A stretch of 64,000 nucleotides of DNA from JANNMJ01 sp031426455 (GCA_031426455.1 JANPLI010000055.1:16552-80551); one strand, 5' to 3'; shown: positions 23,694 to 32,674, counted from the stretch's first letter. Notes: generated by a model from the sequence alone, not told the origin. Program-made: numbers and translations.

Positions 23694-26600
23694 TCAGATG
23701 GCTGGCACGGCGGCGCCCATCTCCCGCAGCACCGTCATCGCCCGGTGCAGGCTTGGTACTTCCTGGACGCTGACGATGAGCTGCTCCTTGCGGTCTTTCA
23801 GGGCGGCGGTGCGCGGGTGGGTCTGGACGTAGTTCAGGATCTGCCCGAAGCCTTCGCCCTGGAAGAATTCCTGGTGCGCCGCGCCCGCCGGCAGGTAGCC
23901 TTTCAGGGTGTCGCGCTTGAGCGTCAGGCGCTGGAAACCCACCTGGCAGCCCAGCCAGCGCAGGCGCACGACGTCGGCCAGGAGGGTGACTTCGGCGGGC
24001 AGCGGGCCGAAACGGTCTTCGATGGAGGTCAGGATGGCGCCCAGTTCCGCCTCGTTCTTAGCGCGGTCGAGGCGGGCGTAAAGCTGGAGGCGCTCGCTCA
24101 CGCTCTGCACGTACGTGTCCGGAATCAGCAGCTGTAAGTCCGTCTCGATCTGGCACTCCCGGCTTTGATTTTTGCGGGCAATTTCGGCGAGCTTGTCGGC
24201 TTCGGTGCCCATAAAAAGCTCCTTGAAGTCGGTTTCCTTCAGCTCCTGCACGGCCTCATCCAGAATCTGGTGGTAGGTCTCGAAGCCGAGGTCGTTGATG
24301 AAGCCGGACTGTTCGCCGCCGAGCAGGTTGCCGGCGCCCCGGATGTCGAGGTCGCGCATTGCCACCTTGAAGCCGTCGCCGAGGTCCGAAAATTCTTCCA
24401 GCGTGCTGAGGCGCTTGCGGGCGTCGGACGGCAGCCCGGCCACGGGCGGCGTCAGCAGCAGGCAGTAGGCTTTCTTGTTTGAGCGCCCGACGCGGCCGCG
24501 CATCTGGTGCAGGTCGGAGAGGCCGAACATATGCGCGCGGTTGATGATGATGGTGTTGGCGTTCGGAATATCGAGGCCGGACTCGATGATGTTCGTGCTG
24601 ACCAGCACGTCGAATTCGTGGTCCACGAACTGCATCATCCGCTTTTCGAGCTTCTCGCCGTCCATCTGGCCGTGGGCGTAGGTCACGCGGGCGTCGGGCA
24701 CGAGGCGCAGCACGAGGTTCGCCATTTCGTCGATGTCGGCGATGCGGTTGTGCACGAAAAACACCTGCCCGCCGCGCTTGATCTCGCGCGCCACGGCATC
24801 CCGAATCAGCGCCTCTTCGAACACGTGCAGCTCCGTGGTGACGGGTTGGCGGTTCGGCGGCGGCGTGGCAATCACGCTCAGGTCACGAGCGCCCATCAGC
24901 GAAAAATGCAGCGTGCGCGGAATCGGCGTGGCCGTGAGCGTCAGCGTATCGACGTTGACCTTGATTTCCTTGAGCTTGTCCTTCGTCTTGACGCCGAACT
25001 TCTGCTCTTCGTCAATGATCAACAGGCCCAGGTCCTTGAACTTGATTTTCTTGTTCGTCAGGGCGTGGGTGCCGATCAGAATGTCCACCTTGCCGGCCGC
25101 CACGCGGGCGTAGGTTTCGTTGGTCTGCTTGGCGGTTTTGAAGCGATTGACGTAATCGACGGTCACCGGAAACGGTGCCAGCCGGTCGCGGAAGGTCTTG
25201 AAGTGCTGCATCGCCAGAATCGTGGTGGGCACCAGCACGGCCACCTGCTTGCCGTCGGCGGCGGCCTTGAAGGCGGCGCGGATGGCGATTTCGGTCTTGC
25301 CGAAGCCCACGTCGCCACACACCAGCCGGTCCATTGGGTGGGGCAGCTGCATATCGTGCTTCACGTCCTCGGTGGCTTTGGCCTGGTCGGGCGTGTCTTC
25401 GTAAAGAAAGCTCGATTCCAGCTCGGCCTGCAGAAACGAATCCGGCGTGTAGGCGTAGCCGGGCGCCGTTTTACGCTTGGCGTAGAGCCGAATCAGCTCG
25501 GCGGCAATATCCTTGACCTTTTTCTTGACCGCCTTCTTACGGTTTTCCCACTCCGGCGAGCCTAGTTTGGACAGTTGCGGTGGGCCACCTTCGGCCCCGC
25601 TGTACTTGCTGATCTTGTGGAGTGAATGAATCGGGATGGTCTGAATGTCGTCGTCGCGGAACACGAGCCGCACCGATTCCTGCACCCGGTCGCCGATCTC
25701 GATCTTCGTCAGGCCCGCGAACCGGGCGATGCCGTTGTCCTGGTGCACCACGTAATCGCCGGGCTGGAGCGTTTGCAGCTCCTTGAGCGTCATCGCTTTC
25801 TTCTTCGAAAACTTCTTCTTCTCCTCGGCCCGGTAGAAGCGCTCGAACAGTTGGTGGTCGGTGTACAGCAGCAGGCGGCGGTCTTCGTCCACGAAGCCTT
25901 CGCGCAGCGCCACCGTCAGGTGCTGAAAGCGCACGTCGTGGTCCAGTTCGTCGAAAATGGTCCGCAGCCGGTCGATCTGACGCATCGAGTCGGCGGCAAT
26001 CACGGGCGTCAGGCGCTTGGCCTGGGCCTCGTGCAGGTGCTTGACGAGGCGCCCGAAATCCTTGTTGAACGACGGCTGCACTTTGGCCGTGAAGCCGAAC
26101 GTTTCGGCCTCCTTCTGATAATGAAACCGCTTGCCGAACTCGACGACCGGGAAGCGGTCGAAGTGCTTTTTGAGCGATTTCTGGGTGTCGAACAGCGTTT
26201 CCGGGTCCGAGCTGATCTGAATGCCACCTTCGGGCACCAGCGCCCGAAAAGCGGTTTCGGCGCGCTCGAACTGCTCGTCCACCACGTCCAGCGTCTGGCG
26301 GATGTCTTTGGCAAACAAGATGGTCTGCGCGGCGGGCAGAAACTCGAACAGCGATTCGCGCCGCTCGGTCAGCAGCCGCGTCTGCACGTTCGGCACGATG
26401 CTCATCCGGTCCCGGATTTCCACCGAAAGCTGCGACTCGGGGTCGAACGTGCGAATCGATTCGATCTCGTTGCCGAACAGCTCGACGCGGTACGGCAGGT
26501 CGTTGGCGTACCCGAACACGTCCACGATGCCACCACGCACGGCAAACTGGCCCGGCTCGTACACAAAATCGGCGCGCTCAAAGTCGTATTCCGTCAGCAA

Positions 26601-27164
26601 CTCGGTCAGGAAATTCACGTCCAGCTTCTCGCCCACCTTACAACTGAACGTATTGGCAATCAGACTCTGGCGGTTGATGACCTTTTCCGACAACGCTTCG
26701 GGGTACGTCACGATCAATTGCCCGCCGCTCCGTTCCGGGAGCGGCGGCGTAGCAGCAGCCGTCAGGCTCCCCTCGCCTTTGGGAACGGAACCGGGGCTGA
26801 GGCTGCTCACTCGGTTCAGCACCTCGGCCCGCATCAGCACGTTGGCATTTTCGGTTTCGTCGGGCGCATAAGCGCGCTTGTAGGAAGCCGGAAAGAGCAG
26901 CACCTCCTGGCCCGGCGCCAACAGATGCTGTAAGTCAGACGCGAAGTAGGTGGCCTCGTCCTTATCGTGCAGAATGAGCACAAAATGCCGGTCGGGGTGG
27001 CGGTGGTGCAGCGCGGCCACCACCACGGCGTCCTGCGAACCAACGAGGCCCTTCAGGTGCAGCCGGGAGCCGGTTTTGCCCTCCGCTCGCGCACCCAGCC
27101 GGCTGGCGATGGTTTGAATTTCGGGGTCGTTTTCGTACAGATGCAGCAGGTCGGCAGCGGTCAC
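23694..27164 (-). CDS. mfd: Transcription-repair coupling factor Mfd
   Basis: ATP-dependent translocase that removes stalled RNA polymerase and recruits UvrA. The 1156-residue product has the UvrB-like N-terminal domains, the RNA-polymerase interaction domain (PGDYVVHQDNGIARF, about residue 465), helicase motif I (GDVGFGKTEIA, about 615), DEEQ (about 716), motifs III and VI (TATPIPRTL; QMRGRVGRSNKKAYC) and the C-terminal TRCF domain. Residues about 120-148 are a Ser/Pro/Gly-rich insertion that looks like a translated intergenic repeat. The last 35 codons are duplicated at 21584-21711. The downstream region carries a 52-bp palindrome. Confidence 0.97.
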   Translation of the reverse strand: MTAADLLHLYENDPEIQTIASRLGARAEGKTGSRLHLKGLVGSQDAVVVAALHHRHPDRHFVLILHDKDEATYFASDLQHLLAPGQEVLLFPASYKRAYAPDETENANVLMRAEVLNRVSSLSPGSVPKGEGSLTAAATPPLPERSGGQLIVTYPEALSEKVINRQSLIANTFSCKVGEKLDVNFLTELLTEYDFERADFVYEPGQFAVRGGIVDVFGYANDLPYRVELFGNEIESIRTFDPESQLSVEIRDRMSIVPNVQTRLLTERRESLFEFLPAAQTILFAKDIRQTLDVVDEQFERAETAFRALVPEGGIQISSDPETLFDTQKSLKKHFDRFPVVEFGKRFHYQKEAETFGFTAKVQPSFNKDFGRLVKHLHEAQAKRLTPVIAADSMRQIDRLRTIFDELDHDVRFQHLTVALREGFVDEDRRLLLYTDHQLFERFYRAEEKKKFSKKKAMTLKELQTLQPGDYVVHQDNGIARFAGLTKIEIGDRVQESVRLVFRDDDIQTIPIHSLHKISKYSGAEGGPPQLSKLGSPEWENRKKAVKKKVKDIAAELIRLYAKRKTAPGYAYTPDSFLQAELESSFLYEDTPDQAKATEDVKHDMQLPHPMDRLVCGDVGFGKTEIAIRAAFKAAADGKQVAVLVPTTILAMQHFKTFRDRLAPFPVTVDYVNRFKTAKQTNETYARVAAGKVDILIGTHALTNKKIKFKDLGLLIIDEEQKFGVKTKDKLKEIKVNVDTLTLTATPIPRTLHFSLMGARDLSVIATPPPNRQPVTTELHVFEEALIRDAVAREIKRGGQVFFVHNRIADIDEMANLVLRLVPDARVTYAHGQMDGEKLEKRMMQFVDHEFDVLVSTNIIESGLDIPNANTIIINRAHMFGLSDLHQMRGRVGRSNKKAYCLLLTPPVAGLPSDARKRLSTLEEFSDLGDGFKVAMRDLDIRGAGNLLGGEQSGFINDLGFETYHQILDEAVQELKETDFKELFMGTEADKLAEIARKNQSRECQIETDLQLLIPDTYVQSVSERLQLYARLDRAKNEAELGAILTSIEDRFGPLPAEVTLLADVVRLRWLGCQVGFQRLTLKRDTLKGYLPAGAAHQEFFQGEGFGQILNYVQTHPRTAALKDRKEQLIVSVQEVPSLHRAMTVLREMGAAVPAI
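26721..26816 (-). repeat. REP-like repeat translated inside mfd
   Basis: Within the N-terminal part of mfd, the minus strand carries an inverted repeat (CCGCTCC and GGAGCGG around 26736-26755) plus a CCCCGGTTCCGTTCCC and GGCGAGGGGAGCC-type segment. It translates as LSPGSVPKGEGSL, then PPLPERSGG, between NANVLMRAEVLNRV and LIVTYPEAL, which are contiguous in ordinary Mfd proteins. The composition is typical of intergenic REP-like elements in Bacteroidota rather than of Mfd. Confidence 0.65.
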
Positions 27165-27306
27165 GGCAGGCGGATTTGGGCGGGCAGAAAAATAGCAAAC
27201 GGGCCGACAGCGGGGCTATCGGTCCGAAACGGGGTGGTCAGCAGCAGCCACCGCCCTTCAACCCCAACCCCGGCGGCAGGTTACGGATTCCGGGCAGCGC
27301 GGGCAC

Positions 27307-27339
27307 AAAAAAACGGCTTCCCCAGTAAAGGGGAAGCCG
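27307..27339 (-). terminator. Rho-independent terminator of the porin gene
   Basis: CGGCTTCCCC and GGGGAAGCCG (27314-27323 and 27330-27339) form a 10-bp stem with a 6-base loop; on the minus strand seven T residues follow. It lies 27 bases past the porin stop. Confidence 0.88.
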
Positions 27340-27366
27340 CCGGGCCGTCAGCCGAAGCTGTTTTGC

Positions 27367-28074
27367 CTACATTTTCGAGCCGAACATATAGCCCAGCTGC
27401 GCCTGGAAGGCGTTGTTAAACACGCGCGCCTCGTTACCAGCTTCGACGTTCTTGGAATCGACCAGCGTTTTCAGTCCGGCGTTGTAACGGACGCCGAAGC
27501 TCAACATCGGGGTGATATTGTAGCCAAGGCCCGCCACGATGCCGATGTCGAACGACGGAATGCCGCCCGTCTTCTTATCGATCCGCTTGAAGCCGATGAT
27601 GGCGTCCTGGTCGGCTTCGCTGCTGCCCTCGTTCACCACGTTACCGGCGGCGTCCTTGACCTTGAAATTACTCTTGATTTTCGAGTCGGTCTTGATCCCG
27701 ATCTGCGGCCCCGCTTCGAAAAACACCGGCCCGGCATTGATATGGGCCAGAATCGGAAAGTCCACGTAGTTGATGGTCTGTGAACCTTCAGCTTTGTACT
27801 TGGCGCCGTTGGGGCCGTTGACTTCCACCTCAGTCACTTTATAGCCTTTGTTCGAGTACAGGGCCTCAATCTGGACCGAAGCGAAGTCGTTGAAGGCGTA
27901 GTTAGCCGCTAGCCCGCCCACGAAACCGATCTTGTAGCTGTTGGAGTTTGGGGCGTTCTTGCCCCAGAGGTTGCTGTAGTTAGCGCCGGCCTTCAGGCCA
28001 TAGGTGAAACCTTGCGCGGCGGCACTGCCGATGGTGGCACTGGCAAACGCCAGTGAAAGAAATAACTTTTTCAT
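27367..28074 (-). CDS. Outer-membrane beta-barrel protein (PorT / OMP_b-brl_2 type)
   Basis: Outer-membrane protein of 235 residues with a signal peptide (MKKLFLSLAFASATIGSAAAQ). The mature part begins FTYGLKAGANYSNL and shows alternating amphipathic strands (FVGGLAANYAF, ASVQIEALYSNKGYKV, VFFEAGPQIGIK, MLSFGVRYNAGL) and ends QAQLGYMFGSKM, the pattern of the porin family PorT-like barrels of Bacteroidota. The transported or bound partner is unknown. The 237-base spacer upstream contains only a small CCCAGCC/GGCTGGG hairpin and no clear -7 element. Confidence 0.85.
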   Translation of the reverse strand: MKKLFLSLAFASATIGSAAAQGFTYGLKAGANYSNLWGKNAPNSNSYKIGFVGGLAANYAFNDFASVQIEALYSNKGYKVTEVEVNGPNGAKYKAEGSQTINYVDFPILAHINAGPVFFEAGPQIGIKTDSKIKSNFKVKDAAGNVVNEGSSEADQDAIIGFKRIDKKTGGIPSFDIGIVAGLGYNITPMLSFGVRYNAGLKTLVDSKNVEAGNEARVFNNAFQAQLGYMFGSKM

Positions 28075-28311
28075 TTTGAAGGAAAATGCGGGGAAGGAAA
28101 AGCCCCCAGCCAGCCGGCTGGGAATGGGCGTTCATACGGCCCTGATCCCTTTCCTGTTTTGCTTTCTCCCAAAAGCACCCTTTATCCGGCGGGCAGGCGC
28201 CACACTTTCCCCCTTATGCCGCGTGAACTACCCGTGCCTGTCGAACCCGTTTTTCACCGGAGATCGGCTCGCCAAGCCGTCCCAACCAAAAACTAACAAC
28301 CAAAACCTATT

Positions 28312-29256
28312 TTACCCCTGCAACAGCGCCGCGCCGTAGGAATAGCCGCCCCCAAAAACGGTGATCACCGTCAGGTCGCCGGGTTGCAGGCGAGCGCGAT
28401 TCTCGGACAGCGCAATGGCCGCGCCCGCGCAGCCCGTATTGCCCAGGTATTCGATGTTCGACAGGGCTTTTTCCTCGGCCAAACCCAAGGCTTTCACCAC
28501 GTTGCGGGAAATGCGCAGGTTGGCCTGGTGCGGAATCAGCCACGCTACTTCCTCCACCGTGTGGCCATTGCGCTCCGTAATGGTTCGCGTCACCTGGGCC
28601 ATATAATGGCAGGCCCACTGGAATACGTCGCGGCCATTGGGCATCACGATGCCTTTAGCCACGGGCTTGAGCGTGACGCCCGTCGTGGCTTTGCCCACCG
28701 TGGCGGCGCCGCCGGTCAGCACGTCGATCACGCGCAAATCGTTCGGCCCAACGGGTTCTTTCGATACCAGGAGCGCCGCTGCACCGTCGCCCCAAAGGTG
28801 GCCCGCCACCGTGTCCAACTCGTTGTTGTAAGCCGTATTATGGTCCGAAACTACCACTAGCGCGCGGGTGGCTTTGTTGAGCGCAAAGTAGCCCTGCACG
28901 ATTTCCAGGGCGTTTAGCAGCGACGAGCAGGCCGACGAAATGCTCACCACCGGAATATCGGGCACCCCCACGTAGTGCTGCACCGCGTGGGCGATGGTCA
29001 CGATGGTATCGTGCGGCGTGTAAGTGCCTGCTACGATACAATCAATGGAATCGAGCGGGTACGGCGCCCCGGCCCGCAGGGCTTCCACGGCGGCAATGGC
29101 CATCGTGTTGGTATCCTCGTCGGGGCCGGCCTTGCGGCGCTCGCGAATACCCGTGCGCTCGCTGATCCATTCATCGGACAGGCCGTTGAGGCGGGTGAAG
29201 TGGTCGTTGGACACCACTTCCTGCGGGAAGTAGTGCGCGACGTGGTTGACGTACAC
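28312..29256 (-). CDS. 3-oxoacyl-ACP synthase III-like (KAS III) enzyme
   Basis: Thiolase-fold condensing enzyme of the FabH family, 314 residues from the GTG at 29256, where the encoded start VYVNHVAHYFP is the family N-terminus; an ATG at 29304 would add 16 unconvincing residues. The triad is complete: Cys110 (ISSACSS), His243 (IPHQANLR) and Asn273 (LGNTGCAG). It would start chains from acyl-CoA and malonyl-ACP; the isolated position away from fatty-acid genes, and KAS III multiplicity in Bacteroidota, mean it could serve a secondary lipid or pigment pathway instead of the main FabH role. Confidence 0.88.
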   Translation of the reverse strand: MYVNHVAHYFPQEVVSNDHFTRLNGLSDEWISERTGIRERRKAGPDEDTNTMAIAAVEALRAGAPYPLDSIDCIVAGTYTPHDTIVTIAHAVQHYVGVPDIPVVSISSACSSLLNALEIVQGYFALNKATRALVVVSDHNTAYNNELDTVAGHLWGDGAAALLVSKEPVGPNDLRVIDVLTGGAATVGKATTGVTLKPVAKGIVMPNGRDVFQWACHYMAQVTRTITERNGHTVEEVAWLIPHQANLRISRNVVKALGLAEEKALSNIEYLGNTGCAGAAIALSENRARLQPGDLTVITVFGGGYSYGAALLQG

Positions 29257-29323
29257 GCTGAAGAAGAGGTCGAAGGGTGGGGCAGCGCGGCGCAGCCAGG
29301 GCACCGGGCGCGAAAAAGCGGCG

Positions 29324-29331
29324 CAAAGGTC
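29324..29331 (-). promoter_or_regulatory. Predicted -7 promoter element for the KAS III gene
   Basis: The minus strand reads GACCTTTG, the variant seen at other genes here, about 68 bases before the preferred GTG start. Confidence 0.4.
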
Positions 29332-29430
29332 CGCAAAAGAACGCGAAGCGTGACGAGGTGTTATAGCTGGCCGGCATACGTAAATGGGTGGCCCGGCGTT
29401 TGGTCAGACGGTCGCCTTTCTTCCCTTACC

Positions 29431-29438
29431 GACCTTTG
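29431..29438 (+). promoter_or_regulatory. Predicted -7 promoter element for the small barrel-like protein gene
   Basis: GACCTTTG lies six bases (CCCCCT) before the ATG at 29445, so the transcript would be nearly leaderless. Confidence 0.5.
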
Positions 29439-29444
29439 CCCCCT

Positions 29445-30008
29445 ATGATTGCCTTCCGTGCCCGCTGCGGTGCCCACCGCCCAGCCTGTCTGCGCCGCCT
29501 GCTGACCGTTCCGCTGATTTTCGTCCTGACCCTGGGACTACTGACACCCAACGCCTTCGCCCAGAAATATCGCCTCGCGGCGGGCGTCCGGCTCGGCCGC
29601 CCCGATGTAGGCCTCACCATTACGCAGCGCCTGCTGGAACACACCACGCTCGAAGCCATCGGCTCGGCCGCCGCCAACGACCTGACCCTAACGCTGCTGG
29701 CCCGCCAGCACACCGGGCTGCTGGGCCACGCCCTGAATCTGTACGCCGGCCTCGGCCCGCATATCGGTGATACCCAGGGCCAAGGCACCTTCTACGGCGG
29801 CACGGCCGTAGTGGGAGTGGAGTGGAAACTGCCGATTTTTCCGCTCGTCATTGCCTACGACTGGCAGCCCAGCCTGAGCGCCAACCGGCCGGAGCGTTTC
29901 CACAACTCCACCGCCTTCTCGCTACGCTACGTGGTGCTAAAAGAAAAAAAAGAGGGCTTCTTTCGGCGGCTTTTCGGCAAGAAAAAAGAGAAAGAGACGA
30001 ACAAATGA
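29445..30008 (+). CDS. Small secreted, probably outer-membrane, hypothetical protein
   Basis: A 187-residue exported protein starting at the ATG at 29445, with a signal peptide ending LLTPNAFAQ. The mature part has short alternating strands (YRLAAGVRLGRPDVGLTI, LNLYAGLGPHIGD, FYGGTAVVGVEWKL, SLRYVVLKEK) consistent with a small beta-barrel, and ends in a lysine-rich tail (KEGFFRRLFGKKKEKE). I do not recognise a named family. Confidence 0.75.
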   Translation: MIAFRARCGAHRPACLRRLLTVPLIFVLTLGLLTPNAFAQKYRLAAGVRLGRPDVGLTITQRLLEHTTLEAIGSAAANDLTLTLLARQHTGLLGHALNLYAGLGPHIGDTQGQGTFYGGTAVVGVEWKLPIFPLVIAYDWQPSLSANRPERFHNSTAFSLRYVVLKEKKEGFFRRLFGKKKEKETNK

Positions 30009-30097
30009 CGGCGCCTGCTCCCGGCAACCCCCGCCCAACCCGGCCGTTTGAGGCACATTAGGCGCTCTTACCTCTGGCGCCTACCTGCCCGGCTGAA

Positions 30098-30544
30098 ATG
30101 AACGCCAAGACCACTACCCTCCTGCTCGATTCACGCCAGAAACGCCTTTACTTCTTTCAGAATCTGCTGCTCGTAGCTACCGCCGACGGCCACCTCGACC
30201 AGATGGAAGGCGATTTTCTGGTCCAGATTGGCGACCAGCTCCGGCTTTCCGCCGAAGACGTGCAACCGATCATCGACAACCTGCCGGGGCTGACCTTCGT
30301 GATTCCGGAAACGGGCCTCGAACGCACTTTTGAGTTGCAGACCCTGGTGCTGATGATGATGCAGGACGGCCATATCGACGAGCGTGAGTACGCGCTGTGC
30401 CTCGACTACGCCAACCGCATCGGCTACGGTCAGGCCATTCTGGAAGATATGGTGGCTAAGCTCGGGCAGCGGGCGGGCGATCAAGCCGTCCGGGACACAT
30501 CAGCCGCCGAGGCGCCCAATGACCGGGCCGCGCGCCGGAGGTGA
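30098..30544 (+). CDS. TerB-like (tellurite-resistance-type) helical protein
   Basis: A 148-residue cytosolic protein with the TerB-like arrangement: an acidic helix pair FQNLLLVATADGHLDQMEGDFL and, about 55 residues later, LVLMMMQDGHIDEREYALC. The two D-G-x-x-D/E turns are the metal-binding-like loops typical of TerB folds. The C-terminus is disordered and charged. Role unknown; TerB domains are often linked to stress and envelope functions. It stands alone between divergent neighbours. Confidence 0.65.
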   Translation: MNAKTTTLLLDSRQKRLYFFQNLLLVATADGHLDQMEGDFLVQIGDQLRLSAEDVQPIIDNLPGLTFVIPETGLERTFELQTLVLMMMQDGHIDEREYALCLDYANRIGYGQAILEDMVAKLGQRAGDQAVRDTSAAEAPNDRAARRR

Positions 30545-30573
30545 TCGCAACCGATCCTTCCAGGCTAAGCAAA

Positions 30574-30607
30574 ACGCCCCGCTCCGAAGTAGTTCGGAGC
30601 GGGGCGT
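30574..30607. terminator. Perfect 15-bp stem hairpin, bidirectional terminator
   Basis: ACGCCCCGCTCCGAA (30574-30588) pairs exactly with TTCGGAGCGGGGCGT (30593-30607) around a GTAG loop. It lies between the convergent TerB-like gene and the small T9SS-domain gene; A residues flank the left side. Confidence 0.85.
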
Positions 30608-30633
30608 CAGGTAAAAGGTCCGTCTGTTTTATT

Positions 30634-30981
30634 TCAGCGGATGACCACTTTCCGCATCTCGGAATGGGCACCGCTTTCGATTTTGAGGTAGTACAGACCC
30701 GCTGCCAGTTCGCCAAGGTCGAGCGTCCGGTTGAAGCGGGCTTCGGTCTCGTTCAGGCTTTCGCGGTACACCACGTTACCAATCACGTTCAGCAGCCGCA
30801 GCTCGATTTTACCGTCGAAGCCGGTGGCCGTGATATGGAGAATGCCCGCGCTGGGGTTAGGAAATACCGTTACGGTGCGGGCCTCATCGCCGCTGGCGGC
30901 GGGGCGCTCCGCCAAACTTTGCGCCTGCCCCCCCAAGGCCAAACAAGCAACCAGGAATAAGCTAAGTAGGAGTCGAAGCAT
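30634..30981 (-). CDS. Minimal protein: signal peptide plus T9SS type A sorting domain
   Basis: A 115-residue exported protein. After the signal peptide (MLRLLLSLFLVACLALGGQAQ) there is a 15-residue spacer, then directly a type A C-terminal sorting domain (VFPNPSAGILHITATG ... ELAAGLYYLKIESG ... MRKVVIR). There is essentially no cargo domain. Normally this domain is cleaved on secretion by the T9SS, so it would release little; it may be a decoy, a truncated relic, or a small protein retained in the periplasm. Confidence 0.85.
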   Translation of the reverse strand: MLRLLLSLFLVACLALGGQAQSLAERPAASGDEARTVTVFPNPSAGILHITATGFDGKIELRLLNVIGNVVYRESLNETEARFNRTLDLGELAAGLYYLKIESGAHSEMRKVVIR

Positions 30982-31198
30982 CAGCAGAAGAGGAAGAAAA
31001 GCCAGAAAAAATGGACTCGCATCAACGCAGGTGACTAGCTGATAACGATGTCGGGTTGATTTGGTTGAGAGCAGCGGGCTGGTTAGGCGAACTAAAAGTA
31101 CATTGGTCAGCCACGATTTGCAAAATTACGCCGTTTTTTTCGTAAAGTTCTTGCCCGAATGCCATTTTTTGCTGGTTTATTGTCCCTTTTGCCTATCT

Positions 31199-32374
31199 AT
31201 GCCTTACCCAGCAATGCTTCATTCTTCGGCGGCTGACGTGGATTGCGCCGTCATTGGCGGCGGCCTGGGTGGCCTGACGGCGGCGCTGCACCTGGCCCGG
31301 GCGGGCCATCGGGTGGTGCTGCTCGAACGCGGCGCCTACCCGCGCCACCGGGTGTGCGGCGAATACGTCTCGAACGAAGTGCTGCCCTACCTGCGCGCCC
31401 TCGGCGCCGATCCCGCCGCCCTGGCGCCCGCTCTGATCACCCGGCTGCTGATCACGGCACCGTCGGGCCGTGAGCTGGCTGCTTCCCTCGACCTGGGCGG
31501 CTTCGGCGTAAGCCGCTACGCCCTCGACGAATTTTTACTAGGCCGTGCCCGCGCTGCCGGCGCCGACTGCCGCGAGCGCGTCACGGTCGCCGACTATCAC
31601 TTCGACCCCGCCCTCGACGCCTTCCGCGTGGCCCTGGCCGACGGCCAAACCCTGACGGCCCGCACCGTGATTGCCGCTTTCGGGAAACGCTCCGGCCTCG
31701 ACCGGACACTCAACCGACAGTTCTTCGCCCAGCGCTCGCCCTACGTGGGCGTGAAATGGCACCTGGCGGGCCAACCGGTGCCGCCCGACCTGATTGCCCT
31801 CCACAATTTCCCGGACGGCTACGCGGGCATCTCGGCCATCGAAGGAACCGACCGTTTCTGCTGCTGCTACCTCACCACCCGCGCAGCCCTGAAGAAAGCG
31901 GGCGGCACCATAGCGGCGCTCGAGGCCAATACGTTGAGCCTAAACCCGCACCTTCGGCGCATCTTCCAGACTACCGAAAAGCGCTACGCCCAGCCCGAAG
32001 TCATCAACGAGATTTCCTTCGCTCCCAAGCCGTGCGTAGAACGCGGTGCGCTATTGGTCGGCGATGCCGCCGGCCTGATTGCGCCCCTGTGCGGCAACGG
32101 AATGGCCATGGCGATTCACGGTGCCCGCCTGGCGTCGGAACTGACTGACGCCTTCCTGCGCGGCACTTTCACCCGGGCCGAACTGGCACCCCGCTACACG
32201 GCCGCGTGGCAACGTGCGTTTGCCACGCGCCTGCGCATCGGCCGGCTGGTCCAGGCTGGATTTGGCGGCGCCGCCCTGACGGAAGCCGTAGTGGGCGGGT
32301 TGCGCCATTGGCCAGCCGGTGTCCGCTGGCTGATGCGCCACTCGCACGGGGAGGCTAACGCAGTAGTCGGTTAG
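31199..32374 (+). CDS. FAD-dependent oxidoreductase, geranylgeranyl-reductase-like
   Basis: A 391-residue flavoprotein from the ATG at 31199 (an ATG at 31214 is possible). The dinucleotide motif is CAVIGGGLGGLTAALHLARAG, with the second FAD motif LLVGDAAGLIAPLCGNGM and the CGEYVS segment typical of geranylgeranyl reductase or halogenase-like group 2 oxidoreductases. In Bacteroidota such genes often accompany flexirubin or isoprenoid pathways, but the neighbours here give no such context. No membrane anchor is evident. Confidence 0.85.
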   Translation: MPYPAMLHSSAADVDCAVIGGGLGGLTAALHLARAGHRVVLLERGAYPRHRVCGEYVSNEVLPYLRALGADPAALAPALITRLLITAPSGRELAASLDLGGFGVSRYALDEFLLGRARAAGADCRERVTVADYHFDPALDAFRVALADGQTLTARTVIAAFGKRSGLDRTLNRQFFAQRSPYVGVKWHLAGQPVPPDLIALHNFPDGYAGISAIEGTDRFCCCYLTTRAALKKAGGTIAALEANTLSLNPHLRRIFQTTEKRYAQPEVINEISFAPKPCVERGALLVGDAAGLIAPLCGNGMAMAIHGARLASELTDAFLRGTFTRAELAPRYTAAWQRAFATRLRIGRLVQAGFGGAALTEAVVGGLRHWPAGVRWLMRHSHGEANAVVG

Positions 32375-32482
32375 TTTATAGACGCCGGCCCGTTACAGAA
32401 ACTGATCTTTAACCAGTTAACACTGGCGACCACCCTAGGAGGGGCGAGCTTCGAGTGCCGAAAAACCTCCAGGTGCTCAACG

Positions 32483-32656
32483 ATTTCTGCCGTCAGCGAT
32501 ACCGCCCGCGGCATCGCCGACGGCAAGAAGGCCTACAAAGAAGTCGACCCCGTCGAAACCCACGACTACACCTTCGCCCGCCTCAAAGCCTGCGTCACGC
32601 CCCAACTCCCTGCTGGCCGCAAGCCGCAAAAGGCCAGCCCGTCGCCGGTCAATTGA
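32483..32656 (+). pseudogene. Possible gene remnant without a start codon
   Basis: A 57-codon stretch ending at a TGA has protein-like composition (GIADGKKAYKEVDP, then THDYTFARLKAC), unlike its other frames, but no start codon was found upstream, where the frame becomes repetitive and unconvincing. I do not recognise the family. It lies in a 469-base spacer that otherwise contains only the hairpin at 32675-32712. Confidence 0.3.
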
Positions 32657-32674
32657 CCGATACGCCGCCCCCAC

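Noticed and set aside
24507..26933. Long plus-strand open frames antisense to mfd.
   Set aside because: They are shadows of the well-supported Mfd coding sequence and have no domains.
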